NCBI GenBank assembly: GCA_910579425.1
Contig: CAJTVL010000012.1
Span: 1 to 64,000 of the forward strand
Reading direction: 5' to 3'
Length of the DNA stretch: 64,000 nucleotides
Origin: an uncultured Lachnospiraceae bacterium
Lineage (GTDB): Bacteria; Bacillota; Clostridia; Lachnospirales; Lachnospiraceae
Shown: positions 61,812 through 64,000 of the stretch, piece after piece
Position numbering within the stretch: the first letter of the stretch is position 1
Layout of the letters: every line of letters starts with the position of its first letter
The notes under the pieces: generated by a model
The model's database searches: none
What the model saw: the letters and a program-made list of their open reading frames with translations, nothing else
Told to the model about the DNA's origin: nothing
Made by a program: the position numbers and the translations under genes

Positions 61812-63269
61812 CTACTGTTCCAATTCTGTACAGAGATACACGTCTTTCACTTCCAGTTCTCCGTCAGATACGAAGAACCCCATTTTCTTGCCTTTTTCAT
61901 TGTACATCCGAAATCCAAAAGCAAGGTCATTGTTTACATAAAGCACCGCCAGGCTGTCCTGGATATAAAGGGCCAGCTCATACTCTTTTCCCTCTTCCAT
62001 GTGGAGAGGACGCTCTAACTCCACCGTATAGGGGAACATCTGTCCGCCCCGCTCATACATTCTCAGGCCGGATCGGAACTGGATTCGGTTATAGCCCGGT
62101 TCAAACATGAGATAATACCCTTTGTCAAAGGCCTCGTCCACCTGCAAAGCAATCCCAAACCTTGTGGGGTTTTGGCCATATTTCAGCTTCGCCTGAATAC
62201 AGCACTTCTTCGGAATCTGCGCGCCGATTGCGGCAGAATAGCCGTCTGCGGAGCGGCACAGGAGGGCGTCTTTCCCTTCTTCCCAGCTTCCCGTGAACCC
62301 CTGTAAATTGACAGTCTCCTTTTTCTGCAAGGCGTTTGCCACACTCTCCACCGGGCACACGCCAAGGCTTCCGTCCTCGTGCTGGATAATTTTATGTACT
62401 ACGATGGAGCCTCCCCAGTTCCAGGTCTGATAATCCCTTCCATAATCCTCTTCGGGATCAAACTTCCAGGTATCTTCTCCTCTGGTAGGATTCCAGCCGT
62501 AAACATAATGGTTTACTCCGTCGAACCCTGTCTTGGCCGCATAAAAGGCTCTTCCGTCAAAGGTATCTACCTCGGGCCGCAGCCAGGGGCCCTTTAGGGA
62601 ACGGCTCATTCTATAATAAGTACAGAATCCGTCTGTATAGTTGGAATAAACCAAATAGTACCAGTCTCCTATTTTAAACAAATCCGGGCATTCATTGGCC
62701 GCCTGGTTCAGCCTGGGCGCATAGAGGGGCTCTCTGTACTCCCATTTCGACAGATCATCGGAGACACACAGGGCAACGCAGCCGTTCCTCTCTGTCTTTG
62801 CGTTTTCTCTTGCGGCAAGAAGCATCCACCACTTTTTTTCTTCCTCGTTCCAAAATACAAAGGGATCGCGCCAGTCGGATATTTTATATATCACGCCGTC
62901 CGCTCCGAATTTGTCCTCCGGAATATCCTCCCAGTGAGTCAAATCCCTGCTGGTGGCATGTCTGGCCCACTGTAATTGGGGATGATCCTGAAAGGTACAG
63001 TAAAACATATGGTAGAGCCCATCCACCTTTACGATAGAGCCTGTGCCTCCATGAATTCCTGTGGGAATTTCCTCATAGTGCCTGTTATCGGTGGTGGTGA
63101 TCCGGTGCCATCCGTAAACCACCTGCTCCTTCGGCGCGTCAGGATTCCAGTTTTTCAGGTAAAAATTTTCAAACCTTTTGGTTTCCTCGTCGTAGTAGGG
63201 AATCACATCCCCTGTCTTTGCATATTGCGGGGTATAAAACAGATCCATAGCCTTATTATCATCCTCCAT
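61812..63269 (-). CDS. GH32-family beta-fructofuranosidase-like protein
   Basis: The 485-residue protein has a five-bladed propeller and a C-terminal beta-sandwich, the GH32 layout. The acidic motifs are SDWRDPFVFW (the RDP box), and NECPDLFKIG (the EC box with the acid/base Glu). The N-terminal nucleophile region is atypical: instead of WMNDPNG, the sequence has IPYYDEETKRFENFY, so a GH43-like or other member of the clan is possible. No signal peptide is visible; the protein should act inside the cell. Start at 63269 or 63248. Downstream on the same strand as the ABC solute-binding gene. Confidence 0.82.
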   Translation of the reverse strand: MEDDNKAMDLFYTPQYAKTGDVIPYYDEETKRFENFYLKNWNPDAPKEQVVYGWHRITTTDNRHYEEIPTGIHGGTGSIVKVDGLYHMFYCTFQDHPQLQWARHATSRDLTHWEDIPEDKFGADGVIYKISDWRDPFVFWNEEEKKWWMLLAARENAKTERNGCVALCVSDDLSKWEYREPLYAPRLNQAANECPDLFKIGDWYYLVYSNYTDGFCTYYRMSRSLKGPWLRPEVDTFDGRAFYAAKTGFDGVNHYVYGWNPTRGEDTWKFDPEEDYGRDYQTWNWGGSIVVHKIIQHEDGSLGVCPVESVANALQKKETVNLQGFTGSWEEGKDALLCRSADGYSAAIGAQIPKKCCIQAKLKYGQNPTRFGIALQVDEAFDKGYYLMFEPGYNRIQFRSGLRMYERGGQMFPYTVELERPLHMEEGKEYELALYIQDSLAVLYVNNDLAFGFRMYNEKGKKMGFFVSDGELEVKDVYLCTELEQ

Positions 63270-63358
63270 GCTGCCGCCGTCAGACGGCTTTCAAGTCAGG
63301 GGGACTTCATGCCGCCGCACAAAGCCCCGGCCCCAAAAGACTCCAGGTCTCTTTCAGC

Positions 63359-64000
63359 CTACTCCCCTGCATTTTCATAATTTGTCAGTTCATAGAACAT
63401 ATCAAAGCCCTTTTGCTTTAAGGTAATCAGCTCTTCCAGTCCCATCTGGTTCATTTTCTCAAGATAAGCGTTCCACCCATCATCATCAATGCCGTCCTTC
63501 ACAATCTCAGCCTTCACCTGCTCCGCATACTTTGCCAGATCCGTCTCGATCTCTGCGATCCGGGTAATATCCTCCTGCTCCATAAACGCTGCCGGATAGT
63601 TGTAATCGCTATTGATATGAGGAGAGTAAATCGTACTGATCATGTCAAAGCGCAGCCCGTCGGAATCCACCATCTTATCCACATAGACGCCATAATAGTC
63701 CGCAAGGATTGCGAAGGTGTCATAAAGGTTCTGGTCGCCGCGAACCTTGCCATCCTGCCCCTCCTGCGTCCACTTGAGCATATCCCCTTCCTTTGTAAAC
63801 ACATTGGTATAGTTGGGATCGTCATAGGTTCCGTTACAGTTCTGTATGGACATGGAGGGCTCAAAATACTCATCCATATAGGCGCATACAATGTCAGGTC
63901 TTTCGCACAGGCTTGTCACCGCCGTCACCCCCATATCAAAGCTGTAGTAATTCTGCCTTGGCACATTTACCGTTCCGTCAGGGCCTGCCAGAGGCGGAAG
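63359..64000 (-). CDS. C-terminal part of a sugar ABC solute-binding protein, cut by the window edge
   Basis: The frame is open to the window edge and encodes more than 213 residues ending FDMFYELTNYENAGE. It contains RQNYYSFDMGVTAVTSLCE and LKWTQEGQDGKVRGDQ, and ends in helices with EKMNQMGLEELITLKQ. These are features of the C-terminal lobe of large solute-binding lipoproteins of Lpl-type sugar systems. It is upstream of the GH32 gene on the same strand, so the two are probably one operon. Permeases would lie beyond the window. Confidence 0.8.
   Translation of the reverse strand, partial: LPPLAGPDGTVNVPRQNYYSFDMGVTAVTSLCERPDIVCAYMDEYFEPSMSIQNCNGTYDDPNYTNVFTKEGDMLKWTQEGQDGKVRGDQNLYDTFAILADYYGVYVDKMVDSDGLRFDMISTIYSPHINSDYNYPAAFMEQEDITRIAEIETDLAKYAEQVKAEIVKDGIDDDGWNAYLEKMNQMGLEELITLKQKGFDMFYELTNYENAGE

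Noticed and set aside
1..64000. CRISPR array or complete insertion sequence
   Set aside because: No regularly spaced repeats and no transposase or terminal repeats were seen by eye.

Overview
The window reads as chromosomal DNA of an anaerobic, spore-forming member of the Clostridia, most like a gut Lachnospiraceae. Grounds for this are SpoIIID, a CwlD-type germination amidase and a SleB/CwlJ-type cortex hydrolase, a Bce-type antimicrobial-peptide module, pyruvate formate-lyase, a 2[4Fe-4S] ferredoxin, LplB/LplC-type sugar ABC systems, and an F-ATPase c subunit with a sodium-binding signature. This is inference from gene content; no species is named.

Layout. 0-10 kb: guaA, a decayed MATE transporter, spoIIID with a sigma-E-like promoter, an XRE/DUF4097/membrane-protein operon, a large anchored protein with a degenerate C39-like tail, and a methyltransferase. 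10-17.6 kb: a complete F1Fo ATP synthase operon (atpZ-like, atpI-like, B, E, F, H, A, G, D, C). 17.7-21 kb: a DUF402 protein, then tsaC/sua5, rpiB and a coiled-coil cell-wall hydrolase. 21.2-26.8 kb: a phosphorelay cluster of a lone receiver and two hybrid kinases, the second fused to a DegV/FakB-like domain. 26.9-32.7 kb: an operon of solute-binding protein, two permeases, an enolase-superfamily enzyme and an ArsR-like regulator. 32.9-36 kb: cwlD and a GH18/SH3 protein. 36.6-41.7 kb: mecA, a DUF1858 protein, and a pyruvate formate-lyase locus in which the glycyl-radical domain is a separate 80-residue gene, preceded by a 67-residue cysteine-containing paralogue-like ORF and followed by pflA and a ferredoxin. 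41.7-48 kb: a MerR-like regulator, then dnaB, rplI and gdpP, and the rpsF-ssb-rpsR operon. 48-50.1 kb: DUF951, a sirtuin, a truncated YdcF gene, an AT-rich accessory gene, and an apparently unannotated small RNA with a perfect consensus promoter and a strong terminator. 50.1-54.8 kb: a Bce-type RSAB module. 55-60.2 kb: a scarred region with a truncated LytTR regulator fused by deletion to a permease tail, an intact LytTR/GHKL pair, a permease fragment, a lipoprotein, and decayed ATPase and PD-(D/E)XK nuclease genes. 60.3-64 kb: tRNA-Cys, tRNA-Glu, then a GH172 (DUF2961) gene, a GH32 gene and the start of another sugar ABC system, plausibly a fructan or difructose-anhydride locus.

The strongest candidates for something little described are the split pyruvate formate-lyase with its extra 67-residue protein, the small RNA at about 49,968-50,107, and the histidine kinase-receiver-DegV fusion. 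Operators, promoters and terminators are read by eye; none has been tested by alignment or covariance.
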